Shown: positions 11,951-23,936 of the stretch, piece by piece | Numbering within the stretch: position 1 is the first letter of the stretch | Layout of the letters: each line of letters begins with the position of its first letter | Assembly (NCBI GenBank): GCA_027943335.1 | Contig: BSBK01005649.1 | Coordinates: 1,940,001 to 2,004,000, forward strand | Source: Chamaecyparis obtusa | Taxonomy: Eukaryota > Streptophyta > Pinopsida > Cupressales > Cupressaceae | Reading direction: 5' to 3' | Length of the DNA: 64,000 nucleotides | Position numbers and translations under genes: made by a program | The notes under the pieces: generated by a model | The model's database searches: none | What the model was told of the DNA's origin: nothing | What the model saw: only the letters and a program-made list of their open reading frames with translations

Positions 11951-12516
11951 ATAGGGTATTGCTAGATTTTAGAATTTTTATATAAGATATCAAGGTAATT
12001 GACTGTATTCCTAAGAATGGTTGTTACACATGAATGAATTGAAGCATTGGCTTCACAAATATTTTTGAGAGATTTAACTGTTTCTTCTTAGGGTTGTTCT
12101 AGTTGTGGATGTTTCCTTTTCATTTTCAATAATGCTAAGGATCAAATTTTGGAGTTGTGAACATGGAAGAGGGACCACAAACTCTGAGTAACCATAAACA
12201 TTTGAACTATTTCCGAGTAGACTTTGAACTGACATTGAAGGAAATATTTGAAAGAAAAATCCTTGTGAGTGAAGCTTTTTATAGATTCCCTCCATGTAAC
12301 CATTGTTGGCTTCCAAATTTCCCAAGATGGACTTTCATATTCACGCATTGAAAACAAATTTTGTCCAATATTTTGTCAACCAGTTTCATTAACAAGTCCT
12401 CAACATCCTTGACATTAGACCGTATGTGAACTTTAACCTTCACCATATTGTGATTCTTTTCAATTAGCTTCCAAAGTGGATACCTAAAAATAATAAAATA
12501 AATTAGTAAAGTTATT

Positions 12517-12519
<3 letters not shown>
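11951..12519. other. Unassigned stretch with weak coding look on the minus strand
   Basis: Minus-strand frames around 12480-12360 begin YPLWKLIEKN, loosely like the start of a hAT-transposase BED segment. There is too little to call it, and the following frames (12357-12074) match nothing I know. Confidence 0.25.

Positions 12520-12608
<89 letters not shown>
12520..12608. repeat. (TA)n microsatellite
   Basis: About 44 TA dinucleotides in a row, the second such tract in the window. Confidence 0.98.
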
Positions 12609-12610
<2 letters not shown>

Positions 12611-14446
12611 AGAATAATCAAATCAACAAGTGATCTTAAATTAAGTTAAATTTTAGTAATATTTTAAAATAGGCACATAAGCACAATCAAATATATCAAA
12701 TGATCTTCAATTAAGTAGAATTTTTTTATTTTTTAAATGAACATCTAAGGTTCAAATGAAACAAATGGTCTAAGTGATGGATGTGGACTGAAAACTACAT
12801 AATTGAAATTAAAAGAATTCATACAGACTACCTACAAATAATCAAGAGTACTTCAATAATGCATACAAGAAAATAATGAAATAAATCAAATAAAAGATTA
12901 AGTGCTTTTTAATAGAAAACAATACAATAGTCAAGTTTCTCACTATTTTGTAGATAAAACATCATCTCTTTCTATTAACTTCAAGATGGGGTAGAGATAT
13001 CCATTCCCATCTCCTAGGTAAATAAAACACTTGTTGAACCCATCTTGTATGGAATTTCACATCTCATCTCTTACTGTTTCCTACAATACATAACAAAACA
13101 TTAAGTATAAGCTAGACAAATTTCTACTATAGTACTATGTTAAAAAGTATATGTAAGAGAAAAATTATGACCTTGCACATATTGGAAGGGTGAAGGATGT
13201 GCCTATGTGGAGCCATTGTAAAAGTATGCTATGAGAAAATCCTTAATCTCAGACTGTACTAAAAAAAAAAGCAAGGTTTGTCCTAATATACCCACTGAAA
13301 AGTCCAAAGTAATCTGCAAGCACCATATCAGTACTAGTGTGAATGATCTAGTAGGAATTTTAGGTGTATTTGGTGTGACAAACATTCAATCTTATGGAAG
13401 AGTTTTTGTTAATCATTATCATGAAATATGGGTCATGAAAAGAGACTTGATATAAACAAATCACTGTAAAAAAGTGATATTATTACATAATAAAAACAAG
13501 AAGTTTTATTATGTTCAAAATGAATAATCAAATGTATACAAATTTTAGTATACATTTCACATGGTAGAATTAAGCATAATATATCAAAGCTTATATTTTG
13601 GAGAATTGATCTGTAGAGCCTAGAAATTTTCCAAAACAAATCCTTTCATATGTGAGCAAGTATACTATATACACAAACCTATCTAAGAATTCACATGTAC
13701 TATACATCGCCTCATGGTTTACTAAACTTGGTAGGCATAAATAAACCTTGAATCACTCACATAAAGCATGAGGGCTGCTCTTATTTTTGGCAACCGATGT
13801 CCTGCCTAATCATAAAGATAGAGTGATCCCAATAAAATACAAAGTAACTTAGTGTACAACTATCTATCTCATATATCATCAATTTACATGGTGATTCAAT
13901 TTCATCTTCAGGGCACACAATAGAAAGATATGAAATAATATTTTATTTACTTTGATAATTTGATTAGAACAACTCTTATCTCCCCTCAAGCACAACTTCA
14001 ACAAGTTTGGAAAGGTGAGTATCACTAATGAGTATCATAATTCCAAGTTGTTGAACCATAGCATGTACAAGTAATGTCAAATTTACTCTCTATTTATCTA
14101 CACAAACATAGAAAAATGTTTACAATTTTCTAAGCTATTATGAACTCCCATATAAATTTGTAAGGAGGAAGAAAGTGGCCATTGTGTTGGAGGAAGTAAG
14201 GTGATGGTTGTTGGTTTCCTTGTTAATTCAAAGTCTACTCTAATTGTAAGGCCTATATCTATTATAATAAAAAAATTTGGTTAGAGGTATAAAGGAGTGA
14301 GAAAATAAAAATGGCATGGATTCTCTAAATTGATTTTTATGATGATAGATCATTGTTGAAGCTACATATTCGAGAAGATACATTTGTGTGGTAGCATGTT
14401 AGGACATCTAATAAGTTGAGTGTGGCTCAATAAATTTTTCTCTTTG
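12609..14446. other. AT-rich DNA, no gene seen
   Basis: Scattered frames of 60-75 codons lack recognisable domains. This is the left flank of the chromovirus insertion. I see no repeat ends. Confidence 0.5.
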
Positions 14447-14451
14447 TTTGT
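14447..14451 (+). repeat. Target site duplication (left), TTTGT
   Basis: TTTGT directly precedes the 5' LTR and recurs at 22342-22346 directly after the 3' LTR. A 5-bp duplication is typical of Ty3/Gypsy integration. Confidence 0.9.
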
Positions 14452-16036
14452 TGATGTAGGAGCACCTCTATGAGGACCCTCACCATCCATCTTTGGTGTG
14501 TTCATCTTCAGTGATGAAGTTTTAATTAGAATAAGAGCTTGAAGCTCATTTTTGTTGTGTCTAGGCTGTCTAAGACCTAGAAGTTTACTGGTCCTTCTCA
14601 TTTGTAATGCACATTGATTCAAGGACTGTTGTCAACTTGAAATCAGTGCTTTGTTAGATGTTTGGAGGTCTTAGGTTGAGTATTTGGTGGGGTTTATAGC
14701 ACAAGAGTGCTTTGATAGGATCTAAGTAGGTCTTTATAATGAAGGAGCCAAATTGCTCAAGCAACAATAAAAGTTGCTCAAAAGTTGCTAGAAACTTTTA
14801 GAAAGTTGCTTAACAACTTTTCTTGTAAAGGATTTAACCTTGCTAAATGTGAATCAAGCCCTAACTAAGTACTCACCGGTGGAGGGAGACTATATAGGAC
14901 CTAACAAACCCTAAAGTATAGTTGGAAGTCATTTGTTGTGCAGGTACAATACGGAAGATTAGACTGTTGGAGTTTTTTAATTGTAACAATCATTGTTGAG
15001 GGACTGAGAATCAATGAATACAAATAGATTTGTGTGAATCCACATTGTATATACTACTTTGAGTGTTTAGACTTTCATTTTGAGTGTTGTAGTTCCATTT
15101 CTTAGTTTACTGTTGTAGTTTTTCCTTTCTTCTTTTGTTCTAGACTACTCTCTGCCAGTTTGGAGAGGCATGGAATAAAGGGGCTGTAACTTTGGTCTCC
15201 ACTATGGGAACACCATGGATCTATGGATTATGAGAGTATAGACCCCAATGAGCTTGTACCATAATGCAAGGCCCTGGAGCATGTGTGCAAATAATTGTTT
15301 GATAAAGCCCTAGGTGAGCTAAGGCATAGCCCGACTAGGAGCGGTCAACAGATAAAGGACTCCAGCAGATAGTAGGAAGGGTTTCATAGCATGCCCTTTG
15401 GAGGGATTCAAGGTGAATGAAAGAAGGCTAAGTTTTTTGGAGGAGAGGTCTTGAACAGGTCTAGAAGTGGTGATGCTGTAGACTTCAGCACTATGATCCT
15501 GAAACCCTCTATTTTGGTATAGGCATTGTACGGCCTGGTGGTGGGTTGAGACCCAAAAAATCCTTGAGGTCTGATCATTTGAAGTGGATGTTCTTAAGAG
15601 TAGAAGGCTTGAATCTTGGAGAGGAAGGAGGGAAAAGTCCTAGAAAACCAGAAGAGGCCTAATTGGGCTTATTCTAGTAGCCCTGTTTTACAAAGGAACT
15701 ATGCAATTGGGTAAAGACCCAACCGAGCCAATGTCATGAATAGGTGTCTAATGCCTTGAAAACACCTTGGAACCTATAAAACTCACTGTTGGAGTGTGGG
15801 ATAGAATTGGAAGCCAAAAGACCCTTATTAAGCATAGGTAAGGGCTAGTAGCTAGATAGTAAAGCTTATCATGTTGATGGATGAAATTTTTTTAATTGGT
15901 GGGTAGGTTAGGTAGGTTAGGGGATCCTTGGAGATATAAGGAAGCCTATAGAATAATAGGGGTGTCAAAAGAACACCTGGATCCTAGAGTGGATCAAGGG
16001 CATAGACTAAGCTAGTCTATCCTAGCCTCCCCATCA
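14452..16036 (+). repeat. 5' LTR of the chromovirus
   Basis: 1,585 bp, TGATGTAGGAGC... to ...CCCCATCA. It lacks a 20-bp segment present in the 3' copy. A GTTGCT-rich stretch near 14760-14820 forms imperfect palindromes. Confidence 0.95.
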
Positions 16037-16039
16037 TAT

Positions 16040-16051
16040 TGGTATCAGAGC
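16040..16051 (+). promoter_or_regulatory. Primer binding site of the chromovirus
   Basis: TGGTATCAGAGC, complementary to initiator-Met tRNA, lies three bases past the 5' LTR end. Confidence 0.92.
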
Positions 16052-16127
16052 CTCTTAAGGCTGGGGAAGTGAAAGGTGGATGTTCCAACTACCAGAAGAA
16101 TCAATTGGATCATCTCAAAAGAAGACA

Positions 16128-19100
16128 ATGGTGACTAATGCTGAGCTTGCCAAGAAGGTGGAAGATCAGGAGGAAGCTAACAAAATCTTGTAGGAAAGAT
16201 TGTTGCTGATGGAACAACTTTTGGATGATGTCCAAGAAAAAGTAGACAAGGTGAATGATAGGATGGAAAAACAAGATGCTAAAGGAAAAGAAGAGACCAT
16301 TGATGATGAGGTACCTACACCAGATCCTCCTACCCAAGATGAACAATTCTTGAAAGAATTGAAGGCTGTCATAGGCAAGGCACTTGAAGGTGTCCCATTA
16401 CTCACTGGCAGAATGGATACAGAGCTTATGATGCAATGGATTGAAGGCATAGAGAATCACTTCAAGTGTGAAGAGATCTTAGAGGCATAGAAGGTCAAAG
16501 TGGCGAAGTCTAGGTTGAGAGGACAAGCTTTAACTTGGTGGAACTACTTGCAAGGTGACAGAGAGAAAGAGGGAAAGAATCCAATCTCTAATTGGAAAGC
16601 AATGGTGAATAAAGTGAAGGAAGCATACCTACCAGTAGATTATGAAATTCAGTAGCATAGGAGGAGATTGAATCTCAAATAGAAGGAGATGGATGTAGCC
16701 ACCTACACTGAAGAGTTCCACAAGTTGAGTTTGAGATCCAAGATCAAAGAAGAAGAGAGCATTAAAGTGGAAAGGTATTTAAGTGGTTTGAAATGGAGCA
16801 TATCTGAGGAGATGAGTTTGTTCACTCCCACCACTATACTTGGTTGTCAGTATATGGCACAAAAGCTTGAAGAAAAACAAAGAAGAAAGCAAGAACCTAA
16901 CTCCAAGAACAGGGGAAGAGGTAAAGACTCTAGAGGGGGTCAAAGAGGAGGTTCTAGTAGAGGTGGTGAATCAAGAAACCAGGGTGAAAGAAGACTCTTG
17001 GAACAAAGTTTTGAAATCAGTACAAGAGGATCTTATGGTAGAGGAAGAGGTTCTCAAGGAAATAGAGGAAGAGGAGTAGGAAGGAGTAGCTCCTACTTTT
17101 CCACCATGAAGTGCTATCAGTGTGGACAGCTTGGAAATCCTACCTATAGGTGTCCTGATAAACCTTCAGCCTCAAATAATGAGAAGAGGATAGCCTATAC
17201 CCAAGAGAATAGCAGCAACTCATGCACGAATGAAGTCAGCAAATTGGAATTAGAAATGGGGGAGAACCTTATGTTCAGAAGGGTGGTTATAAGGAAGCCT
17301 AATCAAGGTGAACCAAAGCAAAGGAGGGCTCTTTTTAGAGTCAGGTGCAAGATACGAGGCAAAGTGTGCAAAGTTATAGTAGATTCAGGGTCTACTGATA
17401 ACATTATAGCAAAGGAAGCAACAAAGAAGCTGAAAATCACAAAGGTTCCCCATGCAAATCCCTATAAGGTGACTTGGTTGAACCAGGAGCAAAGTGTACT
17501 AGTTAATGAGCAGACATGAGTGGAGTTTTCTATTGGAGGCTATAAAGACAAAGTGCTTTGTGATGTTTTGCCCATGGATGCATGCCATCTTCTACTGGGA
17601 AGACCTTGGCAATTTGACAGAAAGATGATCTATGATGGAGAGGAGAATTCCATTTCTTTTAAGAAAGATGCAAGGACTTTCAAAATTCAGTCCATAACAA
17701 AGAATGAAGAGGGTTCTAAGAAACCTAGTGTGTTTCTTAGCATTGGTAAGGAGTTCTTACATGCTCTACAGGATGAGGAGACCATAGGATGTGCTATTAT
17801 GGTGAAACCAAAGGAGGAGGACAAGAATTTGTAGGTAGATTTACCATTAGAAGTGCAGCAAATGCTGGAAGAATTTAGAGATATAGTAAGTGATGGAACC
17901 CCTACCACCTTACCTCCAAGAAGAGCTATAAGTCATCAAATAGACTTTGTACTTGGTGCATCTCTACCTAATAAAGTAGTATATAAGCTTACCCCAGACT
18001 AGAATACGAAAGTGGCAAGACAAGTGAAAGAACTAGTGGATCAAGGGCTGATCAAGAAGAGTATTAGTCCATGTGCAGTCCCAGTGGTCTTAGCATCCAA
18101 GAAAGGAGGAAAATGGAGACTTTTCATAGATTCAAGGGCTATCAATAGGATCACTATCAGGTATAGGTTCCCAATTCCAAGAATAGAAGATTTGATGGAT
18201 TGCTTAGGAGGTGCTATGTATTTCACCAAGCTGGATTTAAAGAGTGGTTATCACCAAATTAGAGTTAAGGAGGGTGATGAGTGGAAGACCACTTTTAAAA
18301 CCATAGATGGATTGTATGAATGGCTTGTGATGCCATTTGGGCTTACCATTGCCCTAAGCACTTTCATGAGGTTAATGAATGAGGTCTTGAAGGACTTCAT
18401 AGGTAGATTTGTAGTGGTGTATCTAGATGATATACTCATCTATAGCAAAACAAAAGTAGAACATCTTGAGCACTTAAGGTTGGTTATGAAGAGACTCCAT
18501 GAAGAGCAATTAGCCATCAATCTAGAAAAATGTGAGTTCATGCAGTAAGAGCTGATTTATTTGAGCTTTGTAGTGTCCAAGGGTAATCTAAAAATGGACC
18601 CAAGCAAGGTGGAGGCAATCTTGAATTGGCCTACCCCAAAAACAGGGACAAAAGTTAGAAGTTTTTATGGTTTAGCCCAATTTTATAGAAAGTTTGTAAG
18701 GAACTTCAGTGGGATTTTTACACCAGTATTAGACACCATTAAAGGAGGACTGAAAACTAAGTTCAAATGGACTGGGGCAACTGAGAAAGCATTTTAAACA
18801 TTGAAGCAAGAGGTAGCTACTAAACCTATCCTACTCTTACCAACTTTTGACAAATTGTTTACCATTGAATGTGATGCAAGTGGTATAGCAGTAGGGGGTG
18901 TTTTGAGTCAAGAAGGAAGGCCTATGGCATTCTTCAGTGAGAAACTCAATGAAGCAAAGAAGAAGTATTCAACTTATGACTTGGAGTTGTATGCATTGGT
19001 ACAATCTCTCAAGAAGTGGAGGCATTACCTTTTGCCAAAAGAATTTGTTGTCTTTACTGATAATCAAGCTTTAAGCTATATCAACACCCAGGAGAAGCTT

Positions 19101-20717
19101 AGTAATAGGCACTTGAAGTGGATGGAGTATCTCCAGTCCTTTACCTTCACAATCAAACATAAGAAGGGGCAACTCAACAAGGTAGCAGATGCCTTGAGTA
19201 GGAAGTTATTGACTGTCCAAGAGGTATAGCTGCAAAGCATTGGAATAGTAGGTTTTAAAGACTTATATGAGGAGGATGAAGACTTCTCACAAGCCTACAA
19301 GGTGTGCCTGGAGTTTGAGAACCATTTCCATGGTGAGTTTGCAGATTACACCCTTTAGAATGGATTTTTGTTTAAAGGTAATCAACTTTGTGTACCTAGA
19401 GGATCCATGAGGGAAAATCTGATCCAAGAGAAGTATAATGGCAGCCTAAGTGGACATTTTGGCATAAAAAAAATATTGGAGTTAGTACAGAGATACTACT
19501 TTTGGGCTAAGCTAGCAAGGGATGTCAGGAGGTATGTAGAGCAATGTGGAGTATGTCAAAGAGCTAAAGGAGGTTCAAGCAATGCAGGACTCTATCAACC
19601 TCTACCAATTCCAAATAGGCCTTGGGAGTGTGTAAGTATGGACTTTGTGGTTGGACTCCCTAAAATCAAATCAGGTATGGATAGCATCTATGTTGTAGTA
19701 GACATGTTTTCTAAAATGAGTCATTTCATTCCATGTAAAACTACTCATGATGCAAGCTATGTAGCACATCTCTTTTTCAAGGAGATAGTTAGGATCCATG
19801 GACTCCCTTTGAGTATTGTGTCAGATAGGGACAACAAGTTCATGGGCCATTTTTGGCAAACCTTATGGAAAAGGCTAGGAACTAATCTCTCTTTCAGTTC
19901 AGCATACCATCCTCAAATTGATGGTCAAACTAAGGTCATCAATAGGGTGCTTGGAAACTTGTTAAGGTGCTTGACAAAGGAGTATGGGAAGACTTGGGAT
20001 CTTGTGATATCTTAGGCTGAATATGCATATAATGATAGTGTCAATAGGACCACAGGAAGAAGTCTGTTTGAGATAGTTTATGGAAGACACCCTAGAGGAG
20101 TGTGTGAGTTGAGAGATTTAGGTTCCATGGAATTAAAGAGTGGACAAGCTAAAGATTTTACTCAAACTATCAAGGAGGTTCAAGAGCAAGTGAAGAAGTC
20201 TATTTTGGAGTCTACTCAAAGACTCAAGGCTAAAGTGGATGAAAAGAGGAAAGAAGTACAGTTTCAGATTGGGGACTATGTCATGGTCCATCTTAATAAA
20301 GCAAGGATGGAAAAAGGCATGCCCACCAAGCTACAAATGAGGAGAGTAGGCCCATGTAAGATTCTAGCCAAATATGGAGAGAATGCCTACAAGGTGGACT
20401 TGCCTTCAGATTTAGCCATCTCACCAGTGTTCAATGTTGCAGACTTGATCAGATTCAAAGGTGATATCAGTCAGCAAGGTATAGCTCCACCAAAGGTACT
20501 ACAAGATGTAGATACTAATGCAATGCCTCAGAAAGAACCAGCCAAAGTAGAGAAGATTCTAGAATCCAAGGTGGAGAAGACAACTAGACATCAAGTCTAC
20601 ATGGAGCATCTAATCAAGTGGAAGGGTCAGCCTGAATTTGAAGCCCCTTGGATAGAGGAAGGACAGTTCAAAAGGTTTGGAGTTGATCTAGCTCTTCTAG
20701 ATCCCAAAGTGCCTTAG
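16128..20717 (+). pseudogene. Chromovirus gag-pol polyprotein, inactivated by nonsense changes
   Basis: A single frame of about 1,530 codons from ATG 16128 to TAG 20715-20717. In order: a coiled-coil N terminus; Retrotrans_gag (WIEGIENHF); an Arg/Gly-rich tract; a zinc knuckle near 17109-17153 in which the zinc-binding His is Asn (CYQC...N...C); protease DSGSTDN at about 17380; GRPW; RT with YLDDILIYS at about 18420; RNase H (ECDASG at about 18867; TDNQAL); an HHCC zinc finger; integrase core (MDFVVGLP, SDRDNKF); and a chromodomain near 20550-20680. The integrase catalytic Glu is Lys (GQTKVINR, codon 19932). In-frame stops: 16191, 16488, 16653, 16680, 17517, 17832, 18000, 18546, 18795, 19227, 19356 and 20013; nine are TAG. 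There is no frameshift. Confidence 0.95.
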
Positions 20718-20723
20718 CTTGTG

Positions 20724-20736
20724 CTGAGGGGGAGTA
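20724..20736 (+). promoter_or_regulatory. Polypurine tract of the chromovirus
   Basis: GAGGGGGAGTA lies directly before the TGGTGCAGG start of the 3' LTR. Confidence 0.85.
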
Positions 20737-22341
20737 TGGTGCAGGAGCACCCCTATGAGGGCCCTCACCATCCATTTTTGGTGTGTTCATCTTCAGTGAT
20801 GAATTTGTAATTAGAATAAGAGCTTGAAGCTCATTTTTGTTGTGTCTAGGTTGTCTAAGTCCTAGAAGTTTACTGGTCCTTCTCATTTGTAATGCACATT
20901 GATTCAAGGAATGTTGTCAACTTGAAATCAATGCTTTGTTAGATGTTTGGAGGTCTTAGGTTGATTATTTGGTGGGGTTTAGAGCACAAGAGTGCTTTGA
21001 TAGGATCTAAGTAGGTCTTTATAATGAAGGAGCCAAATTGCTCAAGCAACAATAAAAGTTGCTCAAAAGTTGCTAGCAACTTTTAGAAAGTTGCTTAGCA
21101 ACTTTTCTTGTAAAAGATTTAACGTTGCTAAATGTGAAGAAAGCCCTAACTAAGTACTCACCAGTGGAGGGAGACTATATAGGACCTAACAAACCCTAAA
21201 GTATGGTTGGAAGTCATTTGTTGTGTAGGTACAGTACGGAAGATCAGACTGCTAGAGTTTTTTAATTATAACAGTTGCTGTTGAGGGACTGAGAATCAGT
21301 GAATACAAATAGATTTGTGTGAATCCACATTGTATATACTACTTTGAGTGTTTAGACTTTCATTTTGAGTGTTGTAGTTCCATTTCTTAGTTTACTGTTG
21401 TAGTTTTTCCTTTCTTCTTTTGTTCTAGACTGCTCTCTGCCAGTTTGGAGAGGCATGGAATAAAGGGGCTGTAACTTTGGTCTCCACCATGGGAACACCA
21501 TGGATCTATGGATTCTAAGAGTATAGAACCCAATGATCTTGTAACATAATGCAGGGCCCTGGAGCATGTGTGCAAACAATTGTTTGACAAAGCCCTAGGC
21601 GAGCTAAGGCATAGCCCGACTAGGAGCAGTCAGCAGATAAAGGACTCCAACAGATAGTAGGAAGGGTTTCATAGCATGCCCTTTGGAGGGATGCAAGGTG
21701 CATGAAAGAAGGCTAATTTTTTTTGAGGAGAGGTCTTGAATAGGTCTAGAAGTGGTGCTACTATAGCCTTCAGCACTATGATCCTGAAACCCTCAAATAG
21801 CCCCTAAAACCCTCTATTTTGGTACAGGCATTGTACAGCCTGGTAGTGGGTTGAGACCCCAAAAATCCTTGAGTTCTGATCATTTGAAGTGGATTTTATT
21901 AAGATTAGAAGGCTTGAATCTTGGAGGGGAAGGAGGGAAAAGTCCTAGAAAACTGGAAGAGGCCTGATTGGGCTTATTCTAGTAGCCCTATTTTACAAAG
22001 GAACTATGCAATTGGGTAAAGACCCAACCAAGACAATGTCATGAAAAGGTGTCTAATGCCTTGAAAACACCTTGGAACCTATAAAACTCACTGTTGGAGT
22101 GTGGGATAGAATTGGAAGCCAAAAGACCCTTATTAAGCCTAGGTAAGGGCTAGTAGCTAGATAGTAAAGCTTATCATGTTGATGGATGAAATTGTTTAAC
22201 TTGGTGGGTAGGTTAGGCAAGTCAAGGGATCCTTGGAGAGATAAGGAATCCTATAGACCAATAGGGGTGTCAGAAGAACACCTGGATCCTAGAGAGGATC
22301 AGGGGCATAGACTAAGCTAGTCTATCCTAGCCTCCCCATCA
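20737..22341 (+). repeat. 3' LTR of the chromovirus
   Basis: 1,605 bp. It is 20 bp longer than the 5' copy because AAATAGCCCCTAAAACCCTC (near 21796) is present between two short AACCCTC repeats, consistent with slippage. It carries a perfect 20-bp palindrome at 21065-21084 (AAAAGTTGCTAGCAACTTTT) and a second, near-copy palindrome just after. Confidence 0.95.
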
Positions 22342-22346
22342 TTTGT
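22342..22346 (+). repeat. Target site duplication (right), TTTGT
   Basis: Identical to 14447-14451. Confidence 0.9.
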
Positions 22347-22992
22347 CAATGAAAGCTAATATAATATATCATTTGAATGTGTCTCCTCCCCTAGTCTATA
22401 TGAATTCTAATGAATCATTTTTTTATAAATGGATCTCTTCTTCATTTCACCTTGTCTTGTTTCTATGTGAAGGTAATTCTTCATTAAATTCATTTCACCC
22501 TCTTTTTTCCCAAAGGATTAATTAATTAGTGTACTCAAGATAAGGAGTATCAGTGTCTTGTAGGAGGATAAATTGGTAAAATGGATAGGTATAATTACAC
22601 AACATCTTCAAATTCTAACAAACACAATATCTTACAATAGACAATTCTAAAGTGTCCTGCAAGTATCTTCAAATTTTGATAAACTCAATATCTTATAATA
22701 GACGGTTCCAAATTATACTACAAGTATAAATATACAAAAAACTTAAATATTACCAACAAAGCATCTCCCTGATAAAAAAAATCCCACACCAAAATGGGAA
22801 AACCATCACTACCATTATAGGGCTAATAAATACAATAAATATATGGCACCATAAATGTCCCCTCCAAATATATGTGAGTACGAAAATATTTGAAAGTAGA
22901 CGGAAATAAGCAACATTTATTTTTTAGTTACATCATAAAACTATTGAATAGAAGAGTTTAGACTATGAAATTGAAAAACCAAGATGCATGAA

Positions 22993-23172
22993 CTAACCTA
23001 CATATTCCTCGAATTGCTCAAGCTTCTTGACTTGCCCATATTTTGTAAGCTCTATCCATGGCATCAACTTATCATGTTTCCTAGTCCTCTTATGGCATTG
23101 ACATTTGTAAAGCTCATCCAAAATTATTTTTCCTATCACTAATATCCCAAGAGTTGCTACAAGAAAAAACAT
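22993..23172 (-). CDS. Small ORF, 59 residues, predicted membrane segment, unknown
   Basis: An ATG-initiated minus-strand frame below usual length cut-offs. Residues 2-18 are hydrophobic (FFLVATLGILVIGKII), followed by a Cys/Lys/Arg-rich stretch (YKCQCHKRTRKH) and an acidic end. The ATG sits in a T-rich run ending TTGTAG, so the same bases could instead be a splice acceptor of a lost exon. I do not recognise the protein. It may be chance. Confidence 0.15.
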   Translation of the reverse strand: MFFLVATLGILVIGKIILDELYKCQCHKRTRKHDKLMPWIELTKYGQVKKLEQFEEYVG

Positions 23173-23883
23173 AGTATATACAATATATTATTCAATCCAT
23201 GTAAGAGCACAAAAGAACAAAAAAAATCAAAACGATTGAATACCTTACCAACTTACCAAATATATTTGTTAAAAAATATATTTTATGTAATCTTGCAAAA
23301 GAATTTATTAGATTTAACTAAAAATATATGAGACCATAATTTGTAAGTTTGTTGGTGGATTCAAGAGCTTGCCTCTTAAACTTTATACAAATTATAATGT
23401 AGCACCTAATAGGCTAACACAAATAAATATCTAAAGTTGTATCCTTTATTAGTAGTTATGAAATAGATTATGGCTTGAATTATTTAAATGAAACAAAGGC
23501 TCTGAAATTAATTGGTAGTTCATAAATTTTATGAATCATTAATTTGACACAAATTCTTATGAATAGCCTTTAAAGTGAAAGGTTGGAATTTACAAAATTA
23601 AGACAAACATTAACCCAAAATATGTGTAGGGGAAAAAATAGAGCTCTTGTTTAAAGAAATGAGTTGGTTTCAGTAGAGAGACAACCTTATAGAAGACTAT
23701 ATTCAAAGAGGGAATCTAGTCAAACTTACCAAAGATGAACCACACTTGGATCAAACTAGTTTCATTTTTTGTCACTAGTACATTTCACCTTATTTTTCTA
23801 CCAAAAGTTTCGACCATCAAATAAAAGGTTTAGGTTGGTCAGATTATAGAAGGAAAACTTTCATTTTTTTTTAATCCATGCCC

Positions 23884-23936
23884 GTGTTGGTCAAAATTTT
23901 GACCAATACCGTGTAGGTCAAAATTTTGACCAACAC
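23884..23936. repeat. Perfect 21-bp inverted repeat built on GGTCAAAATTTTGACC
   Basis: Arms 23884-23904 and 23916-23936 are perfect complements, separated by 11 bp. Each arm is itself a palindrome, GGTCAAAATTTTGACC. The same 16-mer recurs at about 56750, inside another repeat. Confidence 0.85.

Larger units (their letters stand above)
14452..22341 (+). mobile_element. Complete Ty3/Gypsy chromovirus retrotransposon
   Basis: The structure is 5' LTR 14452-16036, primer site 16040-16051, gag-pol 16128-20717, polypurine tract before 20737, 3' LTR 20737-22341, all flanked by TTTGT. Termini are TGATG...CATCA. Domain order gag, protease, RT, RNase H, integrase with a C-terminal chromodomain marks it as a chromovirus. 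The LTRs are highly similar by eye apart from one 20-bp indel. All disabling changes seen are nonsense or missense; one reading frame is kept throughout. Confidence 0.96.

Noticed and set aside
12361..12480. hAT transposase BED-like start (YPLWKLIEKN) on the minus strand
   Set aside because: Only about ten residues look alike and no zinc ligands or later hAT domains are visible.
13231..13455. 74-codon ORF as a gene
   Set aside because: No domain; a homopolymer A run creates the Lys stretch, and an opposite-strand frame is equally open.
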